From contig NZ_AOIS01000058.1 in NCBI RefSeq assembly GCF_000337495.1, positions 1-64,000 of the forward strand: DNA of 64,000 bases. Reading direction: 5' to 3'. This DNA comes from Haloterrigena salina JCM 13891 (GTDB lineage: Archaea; Halobacteriota; Halobacteria; Halobacteriales; Natrialbaceae). Positions within the stretch are counted from its first letter, which is position 1, and every line of letters starts with the position of its first letter. The notes below the pieces were generated by a model that was not told the origin of the DNA, did not search any database, and saw only the letters and a list, made by a program, of their open reading frames with translations. This document shows, piece by piece, positions 35,111 through 44,747 of the stretch. A program made the translations under genes and the position numbers.

Positions 35111-35614
35111 TCAATCGGTACCCGATTCGTTCGACGGCCGCGGCTGGTCGTCGAAGGTGAGGGGTTCGCAATCCTTCCCTCCGACAGCTGATGCGAGGAG
35201 CGTTGACGAGGAATGGATCTCCCCCCGGAGGTGCCAACAGTCGTATCTCTCCCCAACGTCGGACGACGAGTACGTCCGTTCCACGTCGGACCCGTACGTT
35301 CTCGCTGCCTCGGGTCCGACCATTTCCAGCGTAACCGAATACGGGACGGCATCGCCCATCCAGTCATCGACGAGGCTAAACCGGCTCTCCCCCTCGAACT
35401 CGTGTCTCGTCTCGAACCGCTGTGCCCCGTCTTTGTCGACGGTGATTCGGGCGCGTCTCGATTCACCGTCCTCGAGACCGGACCAGAGCACTATTCCCTC
35501 GAAGACCGGCCGTGCTGTGGGATCGGAATCGTCCTTGCGACCGCCGATGGTACAGCCGGCGAGCGTAGAAACTGCCGCACCTCCTATCGTCATCAGAGCG
35601 TTTCGCCGGTCCAT
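35111..35614 (-). CDS. Haloarchaeal lipoprotein of unknown function
   Basis: A 167-residue protein starting MDRRNALMTIGGAAVSTLAG directly followed by CTIGG. The arginine pair, hydrophobic stretch and lipobox (TLAGC) mark a Tat-exported lipoprotein whose mature part begins at Cys21. The mature domain (RPVFEGIVLWSGLEDGESRR; ISYSVTLEMVGPE-like strand; ERYDCWHLRGEI) is mostly beta. I do not recognise a named family. An AT-rich promoter lies just upstream at about 35625-35650, shared with the divergent cyclophilin gene region. Confidence 0.75.
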   Translation of the reverse strand: MDRRNALMTIGGAAVSTLAGCTIGGRKDDSDPTARPVFEGIVLWSGLEDGESRRARITVDKDGAQRFETRHEFEGESRFSLVDDWMGDAVPYSVTLEMVGPEAARTYGSDVERTYSSSDVGERYDCWHLRGEIHSSSTLLASAVGGKDCEPLTFDDQPRPSNESGTD

Positions 35615-35797
35615 AGAATCAAAATCAACTGACACTATTAAGATTATAATATTTTGAGTGTTTTTGACAATATAGCTGTGAGGCCCACATCGTACTCGCC
35701 TCTCGGAACCGATGGAAGCGACGACGCGACTCCGAAGCGGGCGGCGGAAGCGACCCAGACCACTACCGTTTTCCGTCGGCCCGGCGTCTCGGCGGAC

Positions 35798-36316
35798 ATG
35801 GGAGACGTTACTGCCACCCTGCACACGAACCGCGGCGATATCGAAGTCGAACTCTACGACGAGCGCGCGCCGCGGACCGTCGACAACTTCGTCGGTCTCG
35901 CGACCGGCGGCAAGACCTGGGAAGACCCCGAGACGGGCGAGGAAGTCGAGGGCGAGCCCCTGTACGACGACGTCGCCTTCCACCGCGTCATCGAGGACTT
36001 CATGATTCAGGGCGGCGACCCGACCGAGACCGGTCGCGGCGGCCCCGGCTACCAGTTCGACGACGAGTTCCACGACGAACTGCGCCACGACGACGAGGGC
36101 ATCCTCTCGATGGCGAACTCCGGACCGAACACCAACGGCTCGCAGTTCTTCATCACGCTCGACGCCCAGCCCCACCTCGACGACCGCCACTCGGTCTTCG
36201 GCAAGGTCATCGACGGCATGGACGTCGTCCACGAGATCGGTTCGGTCGACACTGACGCTAACGACCAGCCGCAGGAAGACGTCGTCCTCGAGTCGGTCTC
36301 GGTCGACTACGAGTAA
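35798..36316 (+). CDS. Cyclophilin-type peptidyl-prolyl cis-trans isomerase
   Basis: A 172-residue cytoplasmic cyclophilin that catalyses proline isomerisation during protein folding. The catalytic and substrate residues are present: AFHRVIEDFMIQGGDPTETG (Arg of FHR, Gln/Gly loop), MANSGPNTNGSQFFITLDAQ, and DDRHSVFGKVIDGMDVV. It is acidic and of normal length for archaeal/bacterial PpiB types. ATG 35798 (MGDVTATLHTNRGDIEVELY) is the standard start. It stands alone, with the large kinase gene starting 130 bp later. Confidence 0.93.
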   Translation: MGDVTATLHTNRGDIEVELYDERAPRTVDNFVGLATGGKTWEDPETGEEVEGEPLYDDVAFHRVIEDFMIQGGDPTETGRGGPGYQFDDEFHDELRHDDEGILSMANSGPNTNGSQFFITLDAQPHLDDRHSVFGKVIDGMDVVHEIGSVDTDANDQPQEDVVLESVSVDYE

Positions 36317-36445
36317 CCACCGGACTTCGGGGCCTCACTGACGACGACGGCCATTCGGGCGCCGTCGCCGGCCCCTCAAACGACGGGCGAGCCGAGAACC
36401 GCCGGACAAAGACGTTTTACCGCCTCCGACACTGTATACCGGTGA

Positions 36446-39400
36446 ATGGGATCGTCGTCCACCGACGCGGATCACCGCGCGCAGATTCGCCGGCAGGAGG
36501 TCGTCGCCGAACTCAGCCAGCAGGCCCTCGAGACGGGGAATCTCGACGAGGTACTGGCCGATGCGGCGCTCGCTATCGCGGAGACGCTCGATATCGAGTA
36601 CGGCTCCGTGTTCGAACTCCGACCCGATCGAACCGCGGCCGTGTTGCGTGCCGGCGCCGGCTGGCCGACCGACCGCCTCGGTTCGACCGCCGTGTCCGCG
36701 GATCGGTCCTCGTGGACGGGTTCCGCAGTTCGCGCGGCGGAGTCGGTCGTCGTCGACGATCTCGACGCCGAGTCGCAGTTTTCCGCTCCGGAGTTCCTCG
36801 TCGATCACGACGTCGCCAGCGGCGCCGCCGTCCGTATCGGGCCGGACGAGCAGCCGTGGGGCGTCCTCGGCGCGTACGCGACCGAGAGCCACGCCCTTTC
36901 GGAGGCCGACGTCGACTTCCTCGAGCGCGTCGCGGACGTCCTCGGCTCGGCGGTCGAACACGCCAGCACGCGACGCGACCTCGAGCGGACGGAGCGACGG
37001 TTCGAAGCGATTTTCGAGGATCCGAACATCCTCGTGGGGCTGCTCGATCCGGACGGGACGGTACGGGACATCAACGGGACGGCGATGGAGTACATCGACG
37101 CCGACCTCGAGGACGTCACCGGCGTCCCGTTCTGGGAGACGCCGTGGTGGGGCGAGGTCGACGATGGTGAGCGATTCGACGAATCGCGATCCTCGGCGGA
37201 TGAATCCGGCGAGTCCGCCGGTGTCCGGGACGACGTCAAGCGGTGGACCGAACGGGCGGCCAGTGGTGAGTACGTTAACTTCGAGGCCGATCTCACCCGG
37301 CCCGACGGAGAGCGGTACACCCTGAACGGCGCCTTCCGACCGGTCACGAACGACGAGGGCGAGGTCGTCTCGGTGATCGTCTCCGACCGTGACGTGACCG
37401 AACGCAAGGCCCGCGAGCGGGAGCTCGAGGAGTCCGAACAGCGCTACCGGACGCTGGTCGACCACTTCCCGAACGGCGTCGTCGCCCTCGTCGACGAGAA
37501 TCTCACCTACCGGACCGTCGGCGGGAATCCGGCCGACACGGCCGACGCGACGGCGGAGGAAATCGAGGGCACGCCGGTCGCGGAAGCCGCCTCGCCGGCG
37601 GTGGCAGACGAACTCGTGTCGAGCTACGAAGCCGCCCTCGAGGGCGAGTCGCGCGCGTTCGAATCGCGCGCGAACGACCGCGTCTACGACTTCCGGATCG
37701 TCCCGGTTCGGGACGACGACGGCGAGGTGTTCGCCGCGCTGGGTATGTCCCAGGACGTCACCGAGCGAAAGGAGCGCGAACGCCGACTCGAGGAGTCCGA
37801 GCAGCGCTACCGGACGCTCATGGAGTACTTCCCGAACGGGATCGTGACGCTGTTCGACCCCGACCTCCGGTACGAACTGGCGGCCGGGCAGGGTTTCGAC
37901 CACATTCCAGTCGATCCCGCGGAGTTCGCAGGGAACTACGTCAGGGAGGTCTGGGACGACGAGACCGTAGCCACCCTGCAGCCGGTGTTCGAGGCCGCGC
38001 TGGACGGCGAGGAGCAGTCGATCGAACTCGAGTACGCCGATCGCGTGTGGGTCGTGCGGGTGGTCCCGATCACTGACGAGCGCGGCGACGTCTTCGCGGG
38101 CATGACCATGGCCCAGGACATCACCGAGCGCAAGCGACACGAGCAGTACCTCCGGGAGACGACGGCGCAACTCGAGGCCGCGACCGAAGCGGGCGCGGTC
38201 GGGACGTGGGAGTGGCACGTCCAGGAGGACGAGATGGTCGCCGGCGAGACGTTCGCCGAGACGTTCGACGTCGATCCGCAGGCGGCCCGCCAGGGCGTCT
38301 CGAGCGAGCGGTTTCTCGAGGCGATCCACCCCGCCGATCGCGAGCGCGTCGAGGAGAAACTGGACGCGGCCGTCGAGTCCTGCGGGGAGTACGAGGCGGA
38401 GTACCGCGTCCGAACCGCCGACGACGAACTCCGGTGGGTTGTCTCCCGAGGCCGCGTCGAGTGCGACGCGGACGGGAACCCGGTCAGGTTCCCCGGCGCG
38501 CTCACTGACATCACCGAGCGGAAACACGCCGAGTTGGAACTGCAACGGAACAACGAGCAACTCGAGACGCTGTTCGACGTCCTCCCCGTCGGTGTCGTCG
38601 TCGCCGACGCCGACGGCCGGATCCGTCAGGTCAACGACACTGCGCGAGAGATCTGGGGCGGCGACGTGTTCGACACTGACTCCATCGCGGGGTACGACCG
38701 GTATCCGGTGTGGGACGCCGATTCGGGCGAGCGCGTCTCGCCGGAGGAGATGACGCTCGCGCGCGTCCTCGAGGGCGAGGAAGTGACCGATCCCGACATC
38801 TACGAGATCGAAGCCGACGACGGCGAGCGCCGCATCGTCCGCACCGAGGGCATGCCGGTCCGAAACGAGCGCGGCGAGGTGACTCGCGGCGTCGTCACCA
38901 TCACGGACATCACCGAACGCCGGGAGTCCCAGCGCCGCCTCGAGGAGTCCGAGCAGCGCTACCGGACGCTGGTCGACCGCTTCCCCAACGGCGGGGTCGG
39001 GCTGTTCGACGAGAACCTCGAGTATCAGATCGCCGGCGGCGGGGCCTTCGACGAGATCGGCGCCTCCGCGGACGAGATCATCGGACAGACGCTCTGGGAG
39101 CGGTATCCGACGGAGCTGGCGGAGCGCCTCGAACCGAAGTTCAGAGCCGCGCTCGATGGAGAGATCAGTTCGTTCGAGATGGAGTTCCACGACCGGGACT
39201 GGATGGCGTACACGGTTCCCGTCATGGACGACGAGGACGAGATCTTCGGCGGGATGATCATGGTCCAGGAGATCACCGAGCGAAAGGAGCGCGAGCGGAA
39301 ACTCCGCGAGCGCGAGCGCAGCCTCGAGCAGTACAAGGAGTACATCGACGAGATCCTCGACGCCATCGACGACGTGTTCTACATCGTCGGCGAGGACGGC

Positions 39401-41101
39401 TCGCTACAGCGGTGGAATCGGAGCGTAACCGACGTAACCGGCTACTCGGACGAGGAGATCGCCGCGATGGAGCCGACGGAGCTGGTTATCGACGACGATG
39501 TCGAGGACGTCCTCGCCGCCATCGGGGAGGGACTCGAAACGGGGTCGGTCAGCGTGGAGCTGACGGTTCGGACCAGCGACGGCGACACCGTCCCCTTCGA
39601 GTTCAACGCCTCGCGACTCGAGGACCCCTGGGGGAACACGGTGCTGGCCGGAATCGGACGCGATATCACCGATCGGCTCGAGCGCGAGAAACACCTCGAG
39701 CGGTACGAGACAATCGTCGAGACGGTCAACGACGGCGTCTACGTCGTCGACGAAGACGGGCGCTTCACGATGGTCAACGAGACGTACGCGTCGATGCTCG
39801 GCTACGAGCCGGACGAACTCGTCGGAACCGACGCGTCGCAAATGGTCGACGACGCCGTCACCGAACGGGTTGAGGAGCTGACGGCCGACGACACCGAGCG
39901 GCCGACGATCGAAGCCGAGGTTCGAACGGCCGACGGCGATCGGCTCCCCGTCGAAGGGACCTTCGCGATGCTGCCCGAGGACGACAGCACGTGGCACCGC
40001 GTCAGCATCGTCCGGGACATCAGCGATCGAAAGGAGCGAGAACGCCGGCTCGAGGAGTCCGAGCGCCGGTACCGGACGCTCGTCGAGAACTTCCCTGGCG
40101 GCGCGGTGGGGCTGTACGACGAGACCCTCGAGTACATCGTCGTCGGCGGCGAGGCGTTCGACGATCTGGGGATTTCGGAGGACGAGGTCGCCGGCGCGAC
40201 GCTCTACGAGCGGTATCCGGACGACCTCGTCGACGAGATCGAACCGTACTTCCGGGCCGTCTTCGACGGCGAGGCGAACACGTTCGAGTTCCGAGCCCGC
40301 GGACGGGACGTCTGGGCCCACACGATCCCCCTTCGAAACGATGACGACGAGATCTTCGCGGGCATGGTCATGGTCCAGGACGTCACCGAGCGCCGGGAGT
40401 ACGAGCGCAAACTCGAGGAGTCCAACGAGCGGTTGGAACGGTTCGCCTACGCCGCCAGCCACGACCTGCAGGAACCGCTGCGGATGGTGACGAGTTACCT
40501 CATGCTACTCGAGAACCGCTACGGCGATGTCTTCGACGAAGACGGGCAGGAGTTCCTCGAGTTCGCGGTCGACGGCGCCGATCGGATGCGCGAGATGATC
40601 GACGGGCTCTTAGAGTACTCCCGCGTCGAGACGCGGGGCGACCCGTTCGAACCGATGGACCTCAACGCCGTCGTCGACGACGTCCTCGAGGACCTCCAGT
40701 TCCGGATCGAGGAGACGGACGCCGAGCTCACCGTTGAGGATCTCCCGCGCGTCGAAGGCGACGCCAGCCAGTTGCGGCAGGTGTTCCAGAACCTGCTGTC
40801 GAACGCGCTCACCTACAGCGGTGACGAGCCGCCCCGGATTCACGTCGGCGCCGTGCGCCGGGGCGAGGAGTGGGTGATCTCGGTCGAAGACGAGGGGATC
40901 GGCATCGCCCCCGAGGACCAAGAGCGCGTGTTCACAATCTTCGACCGACTCCACAGTCGCGGCGAGTACGACGGCACGGGTATCGGGTTGGCGCTCTGTG
41001 AGCGGATCGTCGAGCGCCACGGCGGCGAGATCTGGGTCGATTCGGAGCCCGGCGAGGGGGCGACGTTCTCCGTCACCCTCCCCGCCTCCCGCGACCCGTA
41101 G
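36446..41101 (+). CDS. Sensor histidine kinase with GAF and nine PAS domains
   Basis: A 1551-residue cytoplasmic sensor kinase without membrane helices. A GAF domain (about 10-175) is followed by nine PAS units starting near 185, 331, 453, 571, 700, 835, 963, 1085 and 1207. Then come a HisKA domain with the phospho-acceptor His1339 in FAYAASHDLQEPLRMVTSYL and a HATPase domain (about 1440-1548; QNLLSNALTYSGDEPPR, EDEGIGIAPEDQERVF, GTGIGLALCERIVERHGGE). Units 2, 3, 6 and 9 share RYRTLV..FPNG followed by a GG..FD.I pattern and an end WVHTVPV-like strand, so they arose by internal duplication. Many PAS sensors allow several cytoplasmic signals such as redox, light or ligands to be integrated. No cognate response regulator is adjacent. 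Confidence 0.9.
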   Translation: MGSSSTDADHRAQIRRQEVVAELSQQALETGNLDEVLADAALAIAETLDIEYGSVFELRPDRTAAVLRAGAGWPTDRLGSTAVSADRSSWTGSAVRAAESVVVDDLDAESQFSAPEFLVDHDVASGAAVRIGPDEQPWGVLGAYATESHALSEADVDFLERVADVLGSAVEHASTRRDLERTERRFEAIFEDPNILVGLLDPDGTVRDINGTAMEYIDADLEDVTGVPFWETPWWGEVDDGERFDESRSSADESGESAGVRDDVKRWTERAASGEYVNFEADLTRPDGERYTLNGAFRPVTNDEGEVVSVIVSDRDVTERKARERELEESEQRYRTLVDHFPNGVVALVDENLTYRTVGGNPADTADATAEEIEGTPVAEAASPAVADELVSSYEAALEGESRAFESRANDRVYDFRIVPVRDDDGEVFAALGMSQDVTERKERERRLEESEQRYRTLMEYFPNGIVTLFDPDLRYELAAGQGFDHIPVDPAEFAGNYVREVWDDETVATLQPVFEAALDGEEQSIELEYADRVWVVRVVPITDERGDVFAGMTMAQDITERKRHEQYLRETTAQLEAATEAGAVGTWEWHVQEDEMVAGETFAETFDVDPQAARQGVSSERFLEAIHPADRERVEEKLDAAVESCGEYEAEYRVRTADDELRWVVSRGRVECDADGNPVRFPGALTDITERKHAELELQRNNEQLETLFDVLPVGVVVADADGRIRQVNDTAREIWGGDVFDTDSIAGYDRYPVWDADSGERVSPEEMTLARVLEGEEVTDPDIYEIEADDGERRIVRTEGMPVRNERGEVTRGVVTITDITERRESQRRLEESEQRYRTLVDRFPNGGVGLFDENLEYQIAGGGAFDEIGASADEIIGQTLWERYPTELAERLEPKFRAALDGEISSFEMEFHDRDWMAYTVPVMDDEDEIFGGMIMVQEITERKERERKLRERERSLEQYKEYIDEILDAIDDVFYIVGEDGSLQRWNRSVTDVTGYSDEEIAAMEPTELVIDDDVEDVLAAIGEGLETGSVSVELTVRTSDGDTVPFEFNASRLEDPWGNTVLAGIGRDITDRLEREKHLERYETIVETVNDGVYVVDEDGRFTMVNETYASMLGYEPDELVGTDASQMVDDAVTERVEELTADDTERPTIEAEVRTADGDRLPVEGTFAMLPEDDSTWHRVSIVRDISDRKERERRLEESERRYRTLVENFPGGAVGLYDETLEYIVVGGEAFDDLGISEDEVAGATLYERYPDDLVDEIEPYFRAVFDGEANTFEFRARGRDVWAHTIPLRNDDDEIFAGMVMVQDVTERREYERKLEESNERLERFAYAASHDLQEPLRMVTSYLMLLENRYGDVFDEDGQEFLEFAVDGADRMREMIDGLLEYSRVETRGDPFEPMDLNAVVDDVLEDLQFRIEETDAELTVEDLPRVEGDASQLRQVFQNLLSNALTYSGDEPPRIHVGAVRRGEEWVISVEDEGIGIAPEDQERVFTIFDRLHSRGEYDGTGIGLALCERIVERHGGEIWVDSEPGEGATFSVTLPASRDP

Positions 41102-41172
41102 TCGCCGCGACGGAAGCCGGCGAGCACTAGGGGAACCCAATTCGTTTACACGCAACGTCTCGTAGCAGATCC

Positions 41173-42126
41173 ATGGGCTGGACTGCCGCCGACATCCCCG
41201 ATCAGCAGGGTCGCACGGTCGTCATCACGGGCGCCAACAGCGGTATCGGTCTCGAGGCGACGCGCGAACTCGCGCGCAACGGCGCGACGGTGATCATGGC
41301 CTGCCGGAGCGCGGCGCGAGGTGCGGAGGCGGTCAGCGATATCCGCTCGGACGTCGCCGACGCCGACCTCCGCGTCGAGGAGTGCGACCTCGCGGACCTC
41401 GAGTCGGTCCGGTCCTTCGCCGACCGCCTCGACGGCGAGGACCTCGACGTGGTGATCAACAACGCCGGCGTCATGGCGATCCCGCGCTCGGAGACCGAGG
41501 ACGGGTTCGAGACCCAGTTCGGCGTCAACCACCTCGGTCACTTCGCGCTGACCGGCCTACTGCTCGAGAACCTTGGGCTGGACGAAGAGGGCGATTCCCG
41601 GATCGTCACCGTCTCGAGCGGCGTCCACGAGAGCGGCGAGATCGACTTCGACGACCTCCAGGGCGAGGAGTCCTACGACAAGTGGGACGCCTACGCTCAG
41701 TCGAAGCTGGCCAACGTGCTGTTCGCCTACGAACTCGAGCGTCGGCTGTTGACGGCGGACGCGAACGCGACGAGCAACGCGGTCCACCCGGGCTACGCGA
41801 ACACGCGGTTACAGTTCCGCGGCCCCGAACAGCGCGGCAGCCGGCTCCGGAAGGCGGCGATGACGGTGATGAACACCGTCCTCGCGCAGTCGGCCGAGAT
41901 GGGCGCGCTGCCGACGCTGTACGCCGCGACCGCGCCCGAGGCCGAGGGCGGCGCGTACTACGGCCCCGGCGGGTTCAAGAACATGCGCGGTACGCCCGAG
42001 CGCCAGGCCTCTTCGGATCGCTCTTACGACGAGGAGACGGCCCACCGACTGTGGGACGTCTCGGAAGAACTGACCGGCGTGACCTACGACCGACTTCCCG
42101 AACCGGCGCAGTCGGCGGAACGGTAG
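41173..42126 (+). CDS. Short-chain dehydrogenase/reductase, retinol dehydrogenase/WWOX-like
   Basis: A 317-residue SDR of the long subtype. It has VVITGANSGIGLEATRELAR (cofactor loop), MACRS after the second strand with an Arg favouring NADPH, NNAGVMAIPRSETEDGFETQ and FGVNHLGHFALTGLLLENL, TVSSGVH with the catalytic Ser, and YAQSKLAN with the Tyr and Lys. VHPGYANTRLQFR follows. This pattern is that of retinol-dehydrogenase- and WWOX-like oxidoreductases, widespread in haloarchaea with unknown lipid or aldehyde substrates. It follows the kinase by 71 bp on the same strand but is probably unrelated functionally. Confidence 0.88.
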   Translation: MGWTAADIPDQQGRTVVITGANSGIGLEATRELARNGATVIMACRSAARGAEAVSDIRSDVADADLRVEECDLADLESVRSFADRLDGEDLDVVINNAGVMAIPRSETEDGFETQFGVNHLGHFALTGLLLENLGLDEEGDSRIVTVSSGVHESGEIDFDDLQGEESYDKWDAYAQSKLANVLFAYELERRLLTADANATSNAVHPGYANTRLQFRGPEQRGSRLRKAAMTVMNTVLAQSAEMGALPTLYAATAPEAEGGAYYGPGGFKNMRGTPERQASSDRSYDEETAHRLWDVSEELTGVTYDRLPEPAQSAER

Positions 42127-42256
42127 CCCGCGTCCGTCTCGGCTACCGAAACGCGCCGATCGCCCGTGACGGACCTGTTCGAAACGCGCTCGGGCGGACA
42201 GTGCCAGCAGCACCCTTAGATACGCCTGATTCGAACTTCGTGTGTGGGTAGTACCC

Positions 42257-42841
42257 ATGAGAAAAGACAACGACAGATCACTCGTCTCGCGTACCATCGA
42301 GGGGGCGGAGACGCTAGTGAGCACGGAACCCGGTGAGATCTTCGTCGACGTCCCCGCGGCGAACGCCCGCTATGTCCGCGTCGAGGAGGGCGATACGGTT
42401 CAGGAAGGCGACATCCGATCGCGGTCGGCGGAGGAACTCGCGTCCGAATCGCTGCGGAAGTGGCGGATAGAGACGATCGGACCGGAGACGGTCATCGGAA
42501 CGGATCGGGAAACGGACGAGCGACACGAGTGGAACCGCGAGGAACTCGAGCAAAAGCTCGCAATCGGCGGGTTCAGCACGAACCTCAGCGGGTTCGAGCG
42601 GGCGACGGTCAGCGGACCGGGGGACGAGTCGAACGGGGAGTCCGTCACCGTGACCGTGTACGGAAACGACAGTCGAAAGTTCACTCAGACGTACCGACCC
42701 GTCGACGATACCGACCGCGACGAACGCCGGCTCGAACTGGCGGCGACCGACGAGCGCGTCGAGACGTTCGACGACGACGTGCGGGAGCGGTTCGAGAGCA
42801 CGGTCGCGCTCGCGCTGCGAAACGAAGGCTACGCGGTCTGA
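42257..42841 (+). CDS. Haloarchaeal hypothetical protein
   Basis: A 194-residue soluble acidic protein. It shows no membrane helices, signal peptide or catalytic motif that I can identify. The N-terminal third (EIFVDVPAANARYVRVEEGD, TVQEGDIRSRSAEEL) and the C-terminal part (TVYGNDSRKFTQTYRP, DERRLELAATDERVETFDDD) look like a folded alpha/beta protein with good codon usage. I start at ATG 42257 rather than the GTG at 42242. It sits 130 bp after the SDR and about 100 bp before the ferredoxin on the same strand. Function unknown. Confidence 0.7.
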   Translation: MRKDNDRSLVSRTIEGAETLVSTEPGEIFVDVPAANARYVRVEEGDTVQEGDIRSRSAEELASESLRKWRIETIGPETVIGTDRETDERHEWNREELEQKLAIGGFSTNLSGFERATVSGPGDESNGESVTVTVYGNDSRKFTQTYRPVDDTDRDERRLELAATDERVETFDDDVRERFESTVALALRNEGYAV

Positions 42842-42943
42842 CCGATCGGCCGACTCCGCGGCGTTCGAATCGCTTCGCGGTCCCGTCACGTTCCGGTCGG
42901 GGTAACCGTAACGCGAAAGGTCGCACGGACTAACTCCTACCTA

Positions 42944-43282
42944 ATGAGCGACGACGGCATTCAGCGCGCGAGCGACGTCGGCTCGAGCGACGCCCCGCCG
43001 GTCGAGGAAAAGCCCTACAAGATCGTCTTCGAGGCCAACAAGTGCTTCGGCGCGGGCAAGTGCGCCGAGGTCAGTGACAACTGGGAGATGTCTCTCGCCT
43101 CGGGGATGGCCCAACCGAACGAGTACTTCTTCGGCGAGGAGGACCTCGAGCACAACGTCCGCGCGGCGGAGATCTGCCCGGCCAAGAAGGACGAGGGCTG
43201 CATTCACGTCGTCGATCGGCGAACCGACGAGGAGATCGCGCCCGATCCCCACGGCGACGGGACGCTGAGCGTCGACTGGTAG
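42944..43282 (+). CDS. Ferredoxin with single Fe-S cluster
   Basis: A 112-residue acidic protein with cluster ligands in CFGAGKC and EICPAKKDEGC. The first motif has five residues between the two cysteines, not the usual CxxCxxC. This resembles single-cluster 3Fe-4S/4Fe-4S ferredoxins of the cytochrome-P450 type (EANKCFGAGKCAEVSDN). The N- and C-terminal extensions are acidic, as usual for halophiles. It would be a soluble one-electron carrier; its partner is unknown and no P450 is in view. Confidence 0.8.
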   Translation: MSDDGIQRASDVGSSDAPPVEEKPYKIVFEANKCFGAGKCAEVSDNWEMSLASGMAQPNEYFFGEEDLEHNVRAAEICPAKKDEGCIHVVDRRTDEEIAPDPHGDGTLSVDW

Positions 43283-43430
43283 CGACTCGCGGCGAGGGGC
43301 GGCGAGCAGACCAACAGCAGGGCATCTACCGGGAGTGGTTGCTGCGTTTCGCTCGCTCCACTTGCAAACTCTCTGAGGGTGTTATCGAAAATCGTACCGA
43401 CGAGATGGAGACGCAGCGTGGGAAGGTCCG

Positions 43431-43631
43431 TTATGAAGAGGTATGGGACGTCAATTTCGCTATTTCCCAGATGAACATACACATTCCTGCAACTACATAA
43501 ACGAACCCAGGGATCTGGTATGTGGTAATACCCAGCAATCGAGCAATCCCATATCCAAGGAAGAGAAATCCGATCCCTAATTGAAGACCAATTATAATAC
43601 GACCGCTGGTTCCGCCCTTAAATTCGTCCAT
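43431..43631 (-). CDS. Small two-helix membrane protein
   Basis: A 66-residue protein starting MDEFKGGTSGRIIIGLQLGI with two hydrophobic helices (about 11-30 and 38-58) and little else. It is AT-richer than its neighbours and lies beside tRNA-Leu in a stretch that looks recently acquired. A longer frame extends upstream through the tRNA, but that extension is spurious. Family not recognised. Confidence 0.55.
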   Translation of the reverse strand: MDEFKGGTSGRIIIGLQLGIGFLFLGYGIARLLGITTYQIPGFVYVVAGMCMFIWEIAKLTSHTSS

Positions 43632-43907
43632 TCTAGATATAATATTATAGCACCCAGTATAATACTGTTGATCGATAAAACGGTTCTCTATCGGAGAATC
43701 ATCTTGCAGGGTAATTGAGCACGCACTCCCGCAGCAGTTTCCCTGCTCGTTCGTGCGGAGATCGTGCCACGTATCCCTCGGATCTCCACCACAAGCAGTC
43801 GTCACCCCCGCTGGGGGTTCCTTGGCCCGCTCGCTCCCGTCGGTCGCTTGCGGCCGCACACCGAAACGCACATCCCGACCCCGGGACAACGGACGAGTGC
43901 CTTCTGT

Positions 43908-43991
43908 GCGAGGGTAGCCAAGCAGGCCAACGGCGGTGGGCTTAAGACCCGCTCCCGTAGGGGTCCTTGGGTTCAAATCCCAACCCTCGCA
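43908..43991 (+). tRNA. tRNA-Leu (anticodon UAA)
   Basis: The acceptor stem GCGAGGG (43908-43914) pairs with CCCTCGC (43984-43990) and is followed by discriminator A, typical of leucine tRNAs. The anticodon stem GTGGG/CCCGC holds the loop CTTAAGA with anticodon TAA at 43943-43945. A long variable arm (class II) and a T-arm GGGTTCAAATCCC complete it. There is no intron and no encoded CCA. The 3' end is duplicated 128 bp downstream, as expected of an integration target. Confidence 0.95.
43971..43989 (+). repeat. tRNA 3'-end copy of a 19-bp direct repeat (attachment-site-like)
   Basis: GTTCAAATCCCAACCCTCG within the T-arm and acceptor stem of tRNA-Leu is repeated exactly at 44099-44117. Archaeal integrases recombine in tRNA 3' ends and leave such repeats. 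Confidence 0.6.
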
Positions 43992-44098
43992 TGTCGCCGC
44001 GAACACACCGTGAGCGGCGACTGTGTTCTTGGATTTGAACGAGAGAAGCCGCAGCCCGGACGTGAGCGAAAGTGAACGTCCCGGAACGTCTTCGCGTT

Positions 44099-44117
44099 GT
44101 TCAAATCCCAACCCTCG
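44099..44117 (+). repeat. Duplicate of the tRNA-Leu 3' end (attachment-site-like)
   Basis: An exact 19-bp copy of 43971-43989, lacking the last acceptor bases. The 109 bp between copies contains no integrase or gene, so this is either a remnant of an excised element or a short duplication left by repeated integration events. Confidence 0.6.
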
Positions 44118-44316
44118 TCTGATTACGAAGATCCTGGTAAACGGATCTAATTAGGTTCCGCTTGTTCATCGTTACAGATAATGGGTTGTGTTACCAATAT
44201 ATGTTGGAGTCTCTAATAAATTATTGAAGTAGTATATTTCTTATAGAAAGGGCTAATAATATATGGGTCTAAGAATTAATAGAAATGTCCGAAGACAACG
44301 GTTCTTCTGTTTGGAT

Positions 44317-44706
44317 ATGAATCAGCGCTGGTTCGCTGTTCTCGGAGCAGGATTTTTCATTGTTCCAGTGATCATCATTGCAGCACTTGGGACAGTTCCG
44401 ACGAAGAACGCCATTGTTACTGCAGGTTTTGTGCTTGTCCCGCTTTCCGGTATCCTATCTATTCTGGGGGGGCTCGGCGTCTCGAGAGGGAATTTCGAGT
44501 GGTACCAATTTGTCGGCCTATCTAACGCTATGTTCGGTTTTTGGTTCGTCGCATATGCTATTTCGGTAATTCTGTCAGACCCATCCGAATTCAGTAGCGT
44601 CTTCTCTCTCGCCACCGTTGGACTGGGATGCCTCTCGCTCGGTTTGATCGGCATTGACTGGCTTATCGGCGCACCCCACTTTGATGTTGAATCCTATGAG
44701 GGCTGA
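44317..44706 (+). CDS. Four-helix membrane protein, unknown family
   Basis: A 129-residue hydrophobic protein with four predicted helices beginning around MNQRWFAVLGAGFFIVPVII, VTAGFVLVPLSGILSILGG, FVGLSNAMFGFWFVAYAISV and FSLATVGLGCLSLGLIGIDW. Base composition is AT-richer than the flanking genes, which together with the nearby tRNA duplication suggests transfer. An upstream in-frame ATG at 44263 is possible, but its added residues are basic and unlike a halophile leader. Function unknown. Confidence 0.55.
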   Translation: MNQRWFAVLGAGFFIVPVIIIAALGTVPTKNAIVTAGFVLVPLSGILSILGGLGVSRGNFEWYQFVGLSNAMFGFWFVAYAISVILSDPSEFSSVFSLATVGLGCLSLGLIGIDWLIGAPHFDVESYEG

Positions 44707-44747
44707 CCAATATTTGGGAAATGGGCGTCATATTACGTTGAACTCTC

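Noticed and set aside
36335-39190. 951-residue protein antisense to the PAS kinase
   Set aside because: A GC-driven shadow frame opposite a clear multi-domain kinase; its repeated segments simply mirror the PAS duplications.
43632-44111. Long N-terminal extension of the small membrane protein at 43431
   Set aside because: The extension runs antisense through tRNA-Leu and the tRNA duplicate and has no protein-like composition.
44099-44117. Second tRNA gene
   Set aside because: Only the T-arm and part of the acceptor 3' strand are present; there is no D-arm, anticodon arm or 5' acceptor strand upstream.
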